A stretch of DNA of 60,917 nucleotides, from contig QPMI01000512.1 in the NCBI GenBank assembly GCA_004431415.1, positions 1 through 60,917 of the forward strand. Direction: 5' to 3'. Origin of the DNA: Cyanophora paradoxa (Eukaryota > Glaucocystophyceae > Cyanophorales > Cyanophoraceae). The notes beneath the pieces are model-generated. The model ran no database searches. It saw only the letters and a program-made list of their open reading frames with translations, and had not been told where the DNA came from. Below, piece after piece: positions 9,423-19,737 of the stretch (its first letter is position 1; each line of letters begins with the position of its first letter). Position numbers and translations under genes: made by a program.

Positions 9423-10322
9423 ATGACGCGTCATTACCTTAATATTGATTCTCGGGATCGGGATGATGGAACCCCAACGAACTTCACATACAAAATTCCC
9501 CATGCAATCCAAAATGTGAGAGCCTGCAGAGTGACCAACTTCGAGATGTTCAATAACATTTACAATCTCAGCGAGAATGGAAGTTTGATTACAGGAACCT
9601 ATGATGCTGGGGATGTAATTAAAACTAAGAATAACACTATTTCGAAAGGGACATATACCTCTGATAGTTTGGTTAATCTCCTAAATGCCAAACTTGCTTC
9701 ACAGGTATATGGTGCAGCAGGAACTACCTACACTCGCCATTTTCATGTAACCTATGATCCTGTTACCATGTTGCTAAGGTTCATGTGCGATGCAACATTT
9801 ACCCTCACCTTTGGAAGTCGGATTTTAGCGAACTTCCTTGGTTTCCCAGATCGCAGACCTGACAGTTCTGAAAATGGTTATGCTTCTGCCCTGCTCGATT
9901 CGCCAGTAACAGTTGGAGCAAATACTTATAATTACTACATTGACAGTGTTATACCGCTTGATCTTCTGTTCAACTCTTACATCCTTCTTCATGTTGACCC
10001 ACTCAAAGGCAACTATGTAAGCAAGAACACCAGCGATGATAAAGCCCTTGCGAAAATTGAGATTGACCAAACGGTAGGCAGTCTACTAAAATACGATTCA
10101 TCGAATAATTCCATGATCTTGCATGAGCAAAATGGTTTGGTGGAAGTTGAAACGCTAAAAGTTCGTCTCACATACTGGAATGGTGTTGAAACCGATATTA
10201 CTACAGATTGGTCGATGACTCTCGAACTGATTACTGAAGATGATAAAGATCTGACAAAGAAAGCATTGAAGAATGTCATAAAAGAGTTGGAGGGACTCTA
10301 CCTGCCGTTCTCACGGTCATAG
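9423..10322 (+). CDS. Minor capsid (penton, single jelly-roll-like) protein
   Basis: 299 codons. The opening LNIDSRDRDDGTPTNFTYKI is the hallmark start of Polinton/PLV penton-like proteins, followed by a run of predicted beta strands (IQNVRACRVTNFEMFNNIYN). In this family the protein occupies capsid vertices. It diverges from the major capsid gene, an arrangement that would let a shared short region drive both. No frameshift seen. Confidence 0.75.
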   Translation: MTRHYLNIDSRDRDDGTPTNFTYKIPHAIQNVRACRVTNFEMFNNIYNLSENGSLITGTYDAGDVIKTKNNTISKGTYTSDSLVNLLNAKLASQVYGAAGTTYTRHFHVTYDPVTMLLRFMCDATFTLTFGSRILANFLGFPDRRPDSSENGYASALLDSPVTVGANTYNYYIDSVIPLDLLFNSYILLHVDPLKGNYVSKNTSDDKALAKIEIDQTVGSLLKYDSSNNSMILHEQNGLVEVETLKVRLTYWNGVETDITTDWSMTLELITEDDKDLTKKALKNVIKELEGLYLPFSRS

Positions 10323-10358
10323 GAAATACTGTAGAATAAATTTGTCTCGATATTACAA

Positions 10359-11105
10359 ATGGCTCGCAAGACTCAGCCAAAGAATTTCTTAGCCAAACCA
10401 GTTGAGCAAGCAGAACCAGAACGGAAACAGTTTAAGAAATCGAAAGGAACCGCAGCATACGGAACTGGTGATCTCGATAAAAATGTTCACCAGACCATGA
10501 ATGCTCACACAATTGCGCTTACTTCAAACTCAAATGATGATAATGCCCTGGTTGACCAAGTCCCACTGAACCGCATGCCCGGAGCAAAACGAGGAATCAA
10601 GAAAGGGCAGTTCAAATCATCCACAAAGGACAAGGTTGCCTCATCATCGACACTGCTGAAACTGCTTGATGGTGGTGAGCGACTCTACTCAACCTATTCC
10701 GAGAAAGACCATCGCAACCGCTACTTTATTCGATCAACCACTGGCGGACTGAAATCTGTGACATATCAGTATGCGAAGAGTCTTGTTGATGGTATTGCAG
10801 CAGAGACCAAAAACGAAAACAAGATCAAGGAACAGCCAATCACAAAGGAGAAGGTGGAGAAGAAACCAGAGGTAACCCATGAAGTCATCCCTGAACCTGT
10901 TCATGTCGTGAAAGAATCACCAGCAGAACTGATTGCGAAGACAATTGATTATCAAGACTCCAACAAAACGGATTTGCCGGTCCTGAATAAATCAATCCTT
11001 CGGGTTGCCACTTCGCAGGCTGATCCAGTCAACTCGATTCCAAATGCTGCCCCAATGATCTCTGGATTCGCCAAGCTTGGTATAAGACCTGGATATCGCC
11101 GTTAA
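10359..11105 (+). CDS. Basic virion-associated protein, unknown (248 aa)
   Basis: It starts MARKTQPKNFLAKPVEQ 36 bases after the penton gene, so the two are probably transcribed together. The first 100 residues are basic. The centre has a short globular-looking stretch (GERLYSTYSEKDHRNRYFIR). The rest is charged and probably disordered until a hydrophobic, Arg-ended tail (MISGFAKLGIRPGYRR). The layout resembles the gene at 3340-4009 in Element 1. Likely a minor structural protein; no family recognised. Confidence 0.55.
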   Translation: MARKTQPKNFLAKPVEQAEPERKQFKKSKGTAAYGTGDLDKNVHQTMNAHTIALTSNSNDDNALVDQVPLNRMPGAKRGIKKGQFKSSTKDKVASSSTLLKLLDGGERLYSTYSEKDHRNRYFIRSTTGGLKSVTYQYAKSLVDGIAAETKNENKIKEQPITKEKVEKKPEVTHEVIPEPVHVVKESPAELIAKTIDYQDSNKTDLPVLNKSILRVATSQADPVNSIPNAAPMISGFAKLGIRPGYRR

Positions 11106-11367
11106 GGATCATTTCCGAATTTAAAAAATCTTGAACATTGTTAGCGCTACGTAACCAATCTTATCCCGTAGGCTCAAACACTTTTTCATTTTTATGGAAG
11201 GCGTTGTAGAGCGAAGTGAAATATCCATAGGTAAATCACTTTAATCACCTGTTCTACTGGGTTCAGTGGTAGAAACTTGCAGCCGACAAGTGAACCTTTT
11301 TGGGTATCGGTGGCTTTATCATTTTTCCAGCATCTTCTTTCGTACTGGATGCTCTGCAATCGGGACC
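11106..11367. other. Non-coding stretch in Element 2
   Basis: No frame of useful length on either strand. I see no tRNA-like fold or repeats beyond short imperfect hairpins such as CCAGCATC with GGATGCT near 11330. It leads into the promoter motif of the next gene. Confidence 0.4.
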
Positions 11368-11450
11368 AAAATTTGACAGGAGTTTAATCGCTATATACAG
11401 ACAGAAAAACTACTTAAAGATTTCTTAACATATATTAAGAGAGTAGAAAG
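11368..11450 (+). promoter_or_regulatory. Bipartite promoter-like motif before 11458 gene
   Basis: AAAATTTGA (11368-11376), then TACTTAAAGA (11411-11420) and TATATTAAGAGAGTAG ending about 14 bases before ATG 11458. This is the longest and best match among the three occurrences. Confidence 0.55.
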
Positions 11451-11457
11451 GGACAAA

Positions 11458-11714
11458 ATGCCAATCAGTGAGGCTCAGAAGCGTGCTACTTACCGTTATC
11501 GTAAAACTGAAAAAGGTCAGGAATATTTAAAAAAGTATAATGCGAAATTCGCGAAGCAAATGCGTGATTTATATCATACTGATGAGTGTTACAGAGCCAT
11601 GAGAATCGTTGAGAGTTCCAGCGTCTCTATGCTTCCAATGCAGTCTGCTTTGTGAAGTATCTCTATGGTGTCCCGTATTCTAACCGTGGTCGCAAATCGA
11701 AATATCTCTGTTAA
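11458..11714 (+). CDS. Small basic protein, probably frameshifted (~85 aa)
   Basis: The frame from ATG 11458 (MPISEAQKRATYRYRK) stops at 11655. A neighbouring frame continues smoothly from about 11610 (QRLYASNAVCFVKYLYGVP) to TAA 11712-11714. The N-terminal part is Lys/Arg-rich and helical. The start is set by the promoter motif, and a small hairpin follows the stop. Similar short basic proteins accompany PLV replication genes. Function unknown. Confidence 0.45.
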
Positions 11715-11719
11715 TCGTT

Positions 11720-11746
11720 TTTCTCAGCGCGATCTGCTCTGAGAAA
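11720..11746 (+). terminator. Hairpin after the 11458 gene
   Basis: TTTCTCAG (11720-11727) pairs with CTGAGAAA (11739-11746) across an 11-base loop, six bases after the preceding stop. It may mark a transcript end; there is no further evidence. Confidence 0.3.
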
Positions 11747-11883
11747 CCCGTGGGAACCGCGCTGGAACCACAAATAAAATCATTCTGTTATTTTTAGAGT
11801 TCGCTGATCGAGCCAACCCTTTGTTATTTTTATGAATGCCCTCGACTAAATTTATTTTGTTGGAGACTTTTGGTTTTGTCGGT

Positions 11884-11946
11884 AAAATTTGACGCGAGTA
11901 TAAAAGTATTTAAAGAAAACTTTTGTAGGTATATATTAATAGAGTG
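11884..11946 (+). promoter_or_regulatory. Bipartite promoter-like motif before polymerase-helicase gene
   Basis: AAAATTTGA (11884-11892), TATTTAAAGAA at about 11908 and ATATATTAATAGAGTGA just before the start region at 11944-11956. The spacing between the first two boxes is shorter than in the other copies. Confidence 0.5.
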
Positions 11947-14900
11947 AACAAAGAAATGCCTCGACCAAGTAATCGAATTTCGAAAAATTTGCAGGATGAG
12001 ATTCTTGGCTACTACATGCAAGCAAAAGTAGAAGACAAATTGACCCGAGAGCAGGATATCTATTTCTTGAGAGAATTTACTTTCAAAGCAATTAGAATTC
12101 CAAAGTTGATTGATATCAGAGATACACTGAGAGGTATCGTAGAGCCTCGTTTGTATCGCAAGCAGGAGAAGAAGGAGAAGAGGGCTGAGAGAGCCGCTAA
12201 GAATGTTGAGAAGCAAAACAAGAAAGCGGAGCAAGCGAGAGAGCGGAAGCGCTTTGATCGCAAGCAGAATAAGAAGGCTAAACGTTCCGCTCGTTCCCAG
12301 AAGAATGTGGAAAAGCAGCAAAGTAAGCAGTTCAAAGCGCTGGTAAGGAGAATCATAAGGGATATTGAGGCCCAGGATGGCGATACAGTCTCGCTTCGTG
12401 TGAGGATGGACCAAATATGTCCCGATGTGTGTGATGGACCAAATATGTCCCGATGATTCACTTACCATCAAAGATTGTTTAATCGAAGCATTACATCAGG
12501 TTCTATGCAAAGGGTTTGAGTATGCCCGCAGCATCAAGAAGTATAAGAAGGTCAACTACTCCAAAGACTGGCTCTTTGCTCAGATCAAGGGATATGAACC
12601 TAAGCCTGATTCCGATTGGGGAGTGAGTTTTGATGAGCTTCTTCCTTTCTTGAAAAAGTGGCGCATCAGGTTCATTGCAATTGGAAAGGATGACAAGGTT
12701 ATTCATACTCTTTCCTTCAAACCGAATCGAACCAACTCTCACTTAGTTCCCGCAAGTGTTTATGTGCAGATTGCAAACGACCACGTTTATGTATTAAATA
12801 AGGATCTCAGTAAACTGGTTCGTTCTTTCAATGGAACTGGCGCCCGTGAAACCAAGAAGAGTATGGGTTCAGCAGCCATGAAATACAAGATCAAAACACA
12901 GTTCAACGATAACAGCTTCTTTGCTTACAGCGAGGAGGATATCATCAAGATCATTGCCAGAGAGAAAGATAGTAGTTCTGAAAAAATTAAGATCACATAC
13001 AACAAGCCACTACTTGAGTTGTTGGGAAGCTTCCGAAAGGCTAATCACGAGGTTCACACTTCCATTACTGATGAGGGAACAATAACCTACATTCACTACA
13101 CAATAGAGGATAAAGATGTAATTATCCTTCCACCAGGCAACATGGTGGATATGGAAAATATTGATGTGAACCTTGCAGATGATGCGCATCGCAAGTTGTT
13201 TGATGAGATGAGTCAGATGATGTATAGGGCGCTTATCAACAAACCCTACAAGAGCAAATATAATCCAGAAACATATGCAGCATTTACTAAAGGGCAACAG
13301 AGTGCATTGACTGGGTTCTTTGGATCTGCCTCTGAGGTCCGAACAATGGTAGAGAACATTGCCTATGGATCCATTGATACTCACAAGCTCGACATTTCCA
13401 AAGCATACACACACATCGTTTCGAAAGTGCTTAAGGTGTTTCCAGTTTTCAGTTCATTTGATAGATTCGAAAAAGTCAAAGTGTCTTGCAGCTCGGACAT
13501 CGAAGACAATTCGTTCTATTCCGTGAAAGTGAAAGCCAAACACTTCAAAGCATTCAGAAATTATGGTGAGGCGAATACCTTGAATCAATACAAGAGGATT
13601 CTCGTCGATTCAAAGTATAACCTGATGTATGGTGAGGTTTTGAAAGAGTTTTACGAGGATATTAAGGATGACATCAGCATTGAGGCAGTTCTAAGACCTT
13701 ATCGGATTGCCGAGAATGTCACCTTGCAGGCTTTCAAGCAGTTGTATGCAAGTCAGCTTTCGACCAAGGAGAAGAAAGACATTGCCAACCATCACATTGG
13801 TCTATTTGGTAAGAAGTCCCAGCGAAAAGCAACCACCTACACCTTTTTCAATAAAAATGATGCTCTGAATTTCATTGAAGAGAATGGAGGGACCCTGAAG
13901 TTTATAAGTTTCGATCAAGAGAAGCCAACACACACATCAGTTAAGAATGAGAAGGACATTAAATCGCCCATGATTTGGTATGTGAACCAGGAAGAACAAG
14001 AACGGGCTTTCATTGATGGTTTCCTGCCAATGCAGTGCGTGATTTACTCCACCATGCGAGGCATCATGTATCGCCTATGCAAGAAATTGCTCTCTGAGGG
14101 AGTGGGAGTCCTTGCAATCAAGACCGATGAGCTGACAATCGATAGACCATATCCATTCGAGCAGTTTGACCGAAACCTATTCGAGAACACTGGAAAGTTT
14201 GATGTGAAGCCAGCAAACATGAACTCGATAACCCACAGTAAGAGGACTTCCAAAAAACCAAAGAGCCACATGATCACATTTGATCGACTCAAAACTCGTT
14301 CCAAACCTTTCATCAATGTTGAAAAGATTGTTCACAAGGTTCACAAGTTCCAGGATGAGTATGACCTCCCAGCAATCGTAAATGCTTTGGATGGGCAAGG
14401 TAATGTGCTGATTAAAGGAGTGAAACCGGGAACTGGTAAGACTACTTTGGCAAAGGCAATGGCCAAGAAGTATGGTAAGAAATGCTTGTTCGTTGCGCCT
14501 ACTAATAAGAGATGCAAGGATTTGCGAATGGAACTAAAAGCAGAGTGGGGGCAGGATGCTCCTGAGGTGATGACTATTTATCGAGCCTTGAATTTGAATG
14601 TTGATGATGAGAGAATGAAGGGAAATGTTGGGAAGAAGGTTTCGGAATTATCTAAGTACGATTGCTTTGTTATTGATGAGATCTACCAGTTTGAGATTAG
14701 GGAATTGGAATCTCTGTGCGATGTGATGACTGTGCAGTTCCCAGACAAACTCTACATCGCAACAGGCGACCCCTACCAGAACCCACCCATCCAATTCATA
14801 ACAGTCAATCAACGAGATTACTACAACAAGATCTTCGATAGACTTTTCAAGAACGAGGTTTACCTGCAGGTTGGAAAGCGTCATAAACTGGCTGCAGATC

Positions 14901-15710
14901 AGAAGAAATTAGACCAGTTATGGAGGACTTATTCAGGACTGAACTACCAGTTTCTATTGCTGCCAGACGATTGGGCTTGAAAGTAGTTGATACATTGGAG
15001 AAGGGTGATATCTCAGTATGCAATTCAAACCGCAAGTGTGCAGAGGTGAACAACAAAATGCATAAAATGATTCATGGAGAGGATCCTGTATATAAGACAG
15101 GTGTGGAGCTGATTGCAAAGGTGCGAATGACAACAAGTGAGGGCATCATTCAGCGGGGCTTTGTTTACGAAGTGGTCGAATACAAAGCCAAGGAAATTCT
15201 CACTCTCAAAGACATTGATTCGGGTGAAGTGCATACTCTAAAAAGCGAAGATATCAAGTATTTCGCATTGACCCATGCTTTCACCTGTCACATCATTCAG
15301 GGTGACACAATCAGGGATTCTCGTGTTGTAATTCACGAGACTGGGTCCCCATATGTTACTGCTGAGTGGTTCTATGTTGCAGCAACTCGAACCCAGAATC
15401 TCTCAGATACTGTGATTTTCGTTGATAAATCCGAGGCAGCCACAATGGTGAAACGAAGGAGGATCAAGCTCAGAAAATCGATTCCTACAAATCCCAAGAC
15501 AAACAAGCCAATCGGGAGTTCTCCTTGGCAGAGTATGTTGATTGGGACTGGTTCAAAAAGCAGTATGGGAAGCAATTGGGGCGATGCAGAAGGTGCTTTG
15601 ATATTATGGATTTCGAAGAAGCCACTGTTGATCGGGAGAACAATGCTATCGCTCACATTTCTCGAAACTGTTTCTTGTCACATTGTAGGTGTAACTGTTC
15701 AGCCCAGTAA
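11944..15710 (+). CDS. Family B-like DNA polymerase fused to SF1 helicase and HNH-like domain (frameshifted)
   Basis: Roughly 1250 codons once three interruptions are allowed for: a 28-bp microduplication near 12430 and indels near 14930 and 15530. A Lys/Arg-rich N-terminal arm comes first. Polymerase motifs follow: DISKAYTHIV (A), NHHIGLFGKK (B) and IKTDELTID (C). The helicase begins near 14400 with Walker A GVKPGTGKTTLAK, then VIDEIYQF, ATGDPYQNPP and a C-terminal AATRTQNLSD. The last 60 residues form a Cys/His zinc domain (CRRC...VDRENNAIAH...NC). Such polymerase-helicase fusions serve PLV replication. The next gene overlaps its stop as TAATG. Confidence 0.7.
12405..12454 (+). repeat. 28-bp tandem microduplication splitting the polymerase frame
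   Basis: The 22-base string starting GATGGACCAAATATG occurs at 12405-12426 and again at 12433-12454. The 28-base period is not a multiple of three. Without one copy the upstream frame (…SLRVRMDQICPD) runs directly into the downstream one (DSLTIKDCL…). Confidence 0.85.
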
Positions 15711-16766
15711 TGGAGAATATTCTATCATACAAAAAATACAAACAGAAGCTCATTAGTGAAGGGAAGGAATTTGATGAGGCGGAACTGAGAAACAAGTATA
15801 AGAATTCCGAACTGCATCAAATTTTCAAGAAGCCTAGGAAAAAGACTACGTTTTTAAGAATAGTTGCCCAGCCATACTCATTTCAGGTTGATGTCATGTT
15901 TTTCAGAAAGTTTAAGACAGCAAATTATGGATACATTAAAGCGCTTAGTTTCATTGACATTCTAAGTAGAAAGGCATTTGTGTATGCTTTCAAGACCAGC
16001 GAAGAGATTCCGGAATACTTAATAAATTCAAGGGCGAAGCAGGTAAGGTTGTAGGATTGGCAGGGGATAATGAGTTTTCCAGTGCGGTTTATCGAACTTG
16101 GTGCAGTGAAAATGGTGTCGAATTGTATACAGATGTTGCGAAAGAAGATCACATTTCTGCTGGGAATAAACTTGGGATAATCGATCGATTCACTCGAACC
16201 TTCAAACAATACATGAACAAACTCATGGTCTCGAGGAATACTTCGAAGTGGGTCGAATTAATCCCAGATGTGCTAAAGGCTTACAATAACTCGCCTCATT
16301 CATCACTGAACAATGATTCCCCAAACCAAGTGTTTGCAAGTCCACAGAAGCAAATGTTTATTTTCCTAAAAACCACCAAGCATAACATGGATGTTAAAGA
16401 GAATCAACCCGATAAAATCAAACCAGGAGATACTGTAAGAGTTTTAGAGGAGAGAGGTGCATTCTCAAAGGAAGGCCCAGGTTCAGTCAGAAGATTTACA
16501 AAGTAGCTGGGAAAGATGCTAATCGATTCAAGGTGCTTGAAGATAATGGAGATGATGCAGAGGAATTAAAGAGACGTTTTAAGCAACAAGAGTTACAGAA
16601 AGTGAAACGAGATGAGATAATGAAAATTCCACAGCAAATGAGGATTCAAGCTGTAAAGAAAACAAACACAGTGAATCGAAAAGTTGCAAAAGAGGGAATC
16701 AAACCAAATCGCAGCAAAGTTGTTAGAAAAAGGTATCAATTAAGAAGCGGATTAACTAAAAGGTAG
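15710..16766 (+). CDS. Retroviral-like (rve) integrase of Element 2, frameshifted
   Basis: About 350 codons in three frames: 15710-16054, 16057-16506 and 16533-16766. The catalytic core has FQVDVMFF for the first Asp and LAGDNEFSS for the second. The third acidic position reads LGIIDRFTRTF, Asp instead of the usual Glu, 38 residues after the second. A basic tail follows (KRYQLRSGLTKR), ending four bases from the right terminal repeat. The enzyme would insert the element and make the short target duplication. Position beside the repeat fits that role. Confidence 0.7.
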
Positions 16767-16769
16767 TTG

Positions 16770-16948
16770 GGTGTAATGCATATAACTTCGATTGATTAGA
16801 TTTTAGATATAACTTCGATTAAATAAAATAGATTGTGACTGAGGCTTACTGAGATTTACTGAGATTGGGGATTGGGTTACTGGGAATCATGCGGATATTG
16901 CTTGAAGGGGCAAATTATATTGGGGTAATTTTTGGGTGTAATGCTCAC
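16770..16948 (-). repeat. Terminal inverted repeat, right
   Basis: Reverse complement of 5952-6130 with no mismatch over 179 bases. It ends in GTAATGCTCAC against the target duplication. Confidence 0.9.
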
Positions 16949-16957
16949 AGCTCAGCT
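16949..16957. repeat. Target-site duplication, right copy (AGCTCAGCT)
   Basis: Partner of 5943-5951; one central base differs. Confidence 0.6.
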
Positions 16958-18854
16958 TACAAAGCCTGAGGAACCTAAGCAAACGGTGGCGCCCAAGTCT
17001 GTTAAGGACAAGCCCTGTAAAGAACCTGTGAAGAAGAAGGAGGAGGTGTTGGAGGATCTCAAAGATAATAAGGTTTCGTTTGAACTGTTGCAAGAAGTCA
17101 TTATGAGCCTCAGTGGCGAGCGAGCTAATGAATATAAGACATGGATCGACGTAGGTATTGCTATAATCAATACTTGCGAAGACAACAATATCCCTCGCAA
17201 GCAACAAGTAGAGCTATTTCATAAGTTCTCGGAGAAAAGCGAAAAATATGAATATGATGACTGTCATGAGAAGTTCATGAGCCTTTGCAAAGGCAAGAAA
17301 ATGGTGGAAGGGAAGCGAGTCACATTCGGTTCGATTGTTTACTGGCTGAAAAGGATAACAGCGACAGTTATAATAAGCTATTCCCAAGAAATATTCGTTT
17401 CAGCCTGAGGATTCCGACGATATTGACTACAAGACTGCCCCCATTCCACCTATGGTCGATAGCTTTGAAGTCCATCTGCGATATTTAAATGCGAGGCTGC
17501 ATCACATCGAGAGCATCGGCACTGTCATGTATTGGGATGAACAGCTATTATCCTGGCGACCGAAAGATATTACGAAATTGGCGACCAAACATTTTCCCCA
17601 TCTGTTTCACAAGGTGATTCTCAATGAGGGGACTGAGAACCAAACCGAAAAGTGGGTAAAAACGCTACCTGAATGGATTACTGACCAAGGGCGACACGAT
17701 CCACTTATATGGATTTCCTGCCGCCTCCTGCAAAGCTGAGCGCGAAATGCAAGTCTGTGTTTAATCTCTACCCTGGATTCAAGATTGATCATGAAGAATT
17801 CGAGGAGCCGCCCCCCGAGGATGTGACAGAAGAGATGATTCAGCCTTTTCTGACACATCTATATTTAATGTCAGGCGAAGATGATAAGACATTCGATTAT
17901 CTTAAAAAGTGGTTTGCCCACATGATGCAAAAGCCGGGGGAACTAAATAACGTGTCCCTCATCTTCCTAGGTCGCCAAGGCGCTGGAAAGAATATGCTCA
18001 TTGATACCTTTGAGAAGAAGATCCTCGGTGATGCATTGGCATACTCGACAGCCAAGCCAAAGGATGATTTATTCGGGCGGTTTGCTCACAATCGGGAGGA
18101 TAAGATTCTGATCGTTGTAAATGAAGCTTCCGGAAAGGACACCTTTGAACATAGCGACCTTCTCAAAGATATAGTCACAGCCCCGAAGATTGTAATTGAG
18201 CACAAAGGAATAGACTCGTATGATAAGAAGAATTTCGCGCGAATCGTTTTCACAAGCAACAATACTGTCCCTGTCAAGATCGAGGCTGATGATCGTCGCT
18301 TTGTGGTCATTGAGGTGAGTGACAAACAGCGCTGTAATAAGGATTATTTCGCCCCGCTTGTTGAGTGGCTGAATGATATGAGAAATATTCGAAATATCGT
18401 TCAGTATCTCAGGACGAAAGTAAATTGCGAGAAAGTCAATTGGAGTCAAGACAGACCGCTAACAAACCGATACTACTTAGTTCAGCAAGCGGCTGCACCG
18501 ATTATTCTTATGTTTGCGAAGTGGCTTGTCGATAGTGAGCGGGTTACAGAGCTGAAAACCAAGCTGGGCGGTCTTGCATCGACATGGGAGCTGTTCAAAG
18601 ACTTCATCTCTGAAAACAAATATAAAAACGATTATAATAGCAAGCGGTTCTATACTGAGATGCGCACGAATACATATATTCAAGTGAAAACGACCAATGG
18701 AAAATCTAACTATCACTTCCTGTGGAATGAGATGATGTCTGAATTCCGAAAGTTGAAGCTTATCGATGATGATTCGATTAAAGAAGATGATTCTCCTCAG
18801 CCGCAACCAAAGAAAAGGGGCACCAAATTCGAGGATTCAGATGTGGAAGCCTGA
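16949..18854 (+). pseudogene. Primase-helicase, C-terminal part (SF3/D5-like helicase) after Element 2
   Basis: Continues the gene broken at 5951. First comes a helical linker that resembles primase C-terminal domains (ERANEYKTWIDVGIAI). The frame changes near 17348, 17400 and 17700, then 17709-18854 is open. The SF3 core has Walker A GRQGAGKNMLID about 88 residues into that last frame, IVVNEASGKD as Walker B, and RIVFTSNN as the sensor. It ends in an acidic tail two bases before a G/C-tract repeat. Activity is lost by the insertion unless Element 2 is excised precisely. Confidence 0.75.
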
Positions 18855-19073
18855 CCCCACCCTACACCCCACCTGGTTTCATTCTAACATTGATATATCT
18901 TATTTTTATAACTTAAAACACATTGAATTTCAGTGTAAATCATGGTTGTTAATACAGGGTGGGGAGGGTGGGGTTGGGTGGGGTCTTTTTTGCCCAAAAT
19001 GTTTGGGTGGGAGAATTTTTTATTGGAACTCAAAAAATGCCCCACCTCACCCCACCCTCCCCACCCTATCGAA
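18855..19073 (+). repeat. G/C-tract repeat, copy R1
   Basis: Starts with CCCCACCCTACACCCC, then about 80 AT-rich bases, a G-rich strand beginning ACAGGGTGGGGAGGG, about 65 bases, and a C-rich strand ending CCCCACCCTATCGAA. The G-rich and final C-rich tracts can fold into a long hairpin, and the G-tract has six runs of three or four G. Copies R2-R4 lie at 27.0-28.1 kb. Confidence 0.75.
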
Positions 19074-19112
19074 AAACAAAAAACGTCAGTAAGCTAACTT
19101 AGGCACTTGCCA

Positions 19113-19607
19113 TTAATGGTATTGTTGCAAGCTCCCAATACGACAAACTGGACAGGTAAAACGTTGTTTATAAGTCATTTTGGATATGCAAGATTCACAC
19201 ACAGAACTATTACACTGCGCACAAGCTAAATCTTCCGTTTCTATAACCTCTAAACAAATCACACACTTAACTTCCCCATCTTGTTTTTTAGAATAGCCGG
19301 ATATAACATTTTGTATTACCTCAATGCATTTCTCTTTCGTAATGTCAAGTGGTATTAACATTTTATATCCTTTGTAAACCAATGCGCATATGTGCTGCCT
19401 ATGCGGATGGTAAAACTGGGAAGCCATATTAAGATGTAAAAACATGTCCTGATGTTTACGCGTTTGTGATATAACAAAGATTACCTTCTTACGCGCATTC
19501 TTCTTTTCCCATTTGAGATAGTTCTTGTCTGTGCATTCTTTTGTTGCTTCTGTTACGGGAATATTTGTAAGTGTCTTACAATATTCTATTATCTCTTGGG
19601 TATTCAT
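19113..19607 (-). CDS. RING-finger protein (164 aa)
   Basis: The RING lies at the C-terminus: CVICLEV, CAQC, CESC and CPVCR, again with Cys in the fourth metal position as in the 6836-7303 protein. The preceding 110 residues are unrecognised, but share size and position with that protein. It diverges from the DNA polymerase gene at 19738, and the 130 bases between them contain the polymerase promoter motif. Likely an E3-type ubiquitin ligase fold. Confidence 0.75.
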   Translation of the reverse strand: MNTQEIIEYCKTLTNIPVTEATKECTDKNYLKWEKKNARKKVIFVISQTRKHQDMFLHLNMASQFYHPHRQHICALVYKGYKMLIPLDITKEKCIEVIQNVISGYSKKQDGEVKCVICLEVIETEDLACAQCNSSVCESCISKMTYKQRFTCPVCRIGSLQQYH

Positions 19608-19711
19608 TGTGTTTCTCTATATCTGATACACATAAAATGTTTTCCTATGTGTCATTTTTTTGAGTTGTCCTTAAATATGTTTCCACATTTTTGAACGCGT
19701 CCTTTCCCGAA

Positions 19712-19736
19712 ATAAAAATGTTCCCTTAAAGTAAAA
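19712..19736 (+). promoter_or_regulatory. Element 1 promoter motif variant before DNA polymerase
   Basis: ATAAAAATGTTCCCTTAAAG then TAAAA immediately before ATG 19738. It is a weaker match to the 5181 motif but keeps the CTTAAAGTAAAA end also seen at 23389-23399. Confidence 0.45.
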
Positions 19737-19737
19737 G

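Larger units (their letters stand above)
5952..16948. mobile_element. Element 2: complete Polinton-like virus insertion (10,997 bp)
   Basis: Bounded by perfect 179-bp terminal inverted repeats and inserted in the Element 1 primase-helicase gene. It carries a coherent set: RING protein, packaging ATPase, double-jelly-roll capsid protein, penton-like protein, polymerase-SF1 helicase and integrase. ATPase and capsid read leftward; the rest rightward. No cysteine protease was seen. Identical terminal repeats suggest recent insertion or repair by copying, although its capsid, polymerase and integrase frames each contain indels. Confidence 0.85.

Noticed and set aside
11106-11367. Possible tRNA or structured RNA
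   Set aside because: I could not build a cloverleaf or a conserved anticodon arm; Yaravirus is reported to have tRNA genes, but none was found by eye anywhere in the window.
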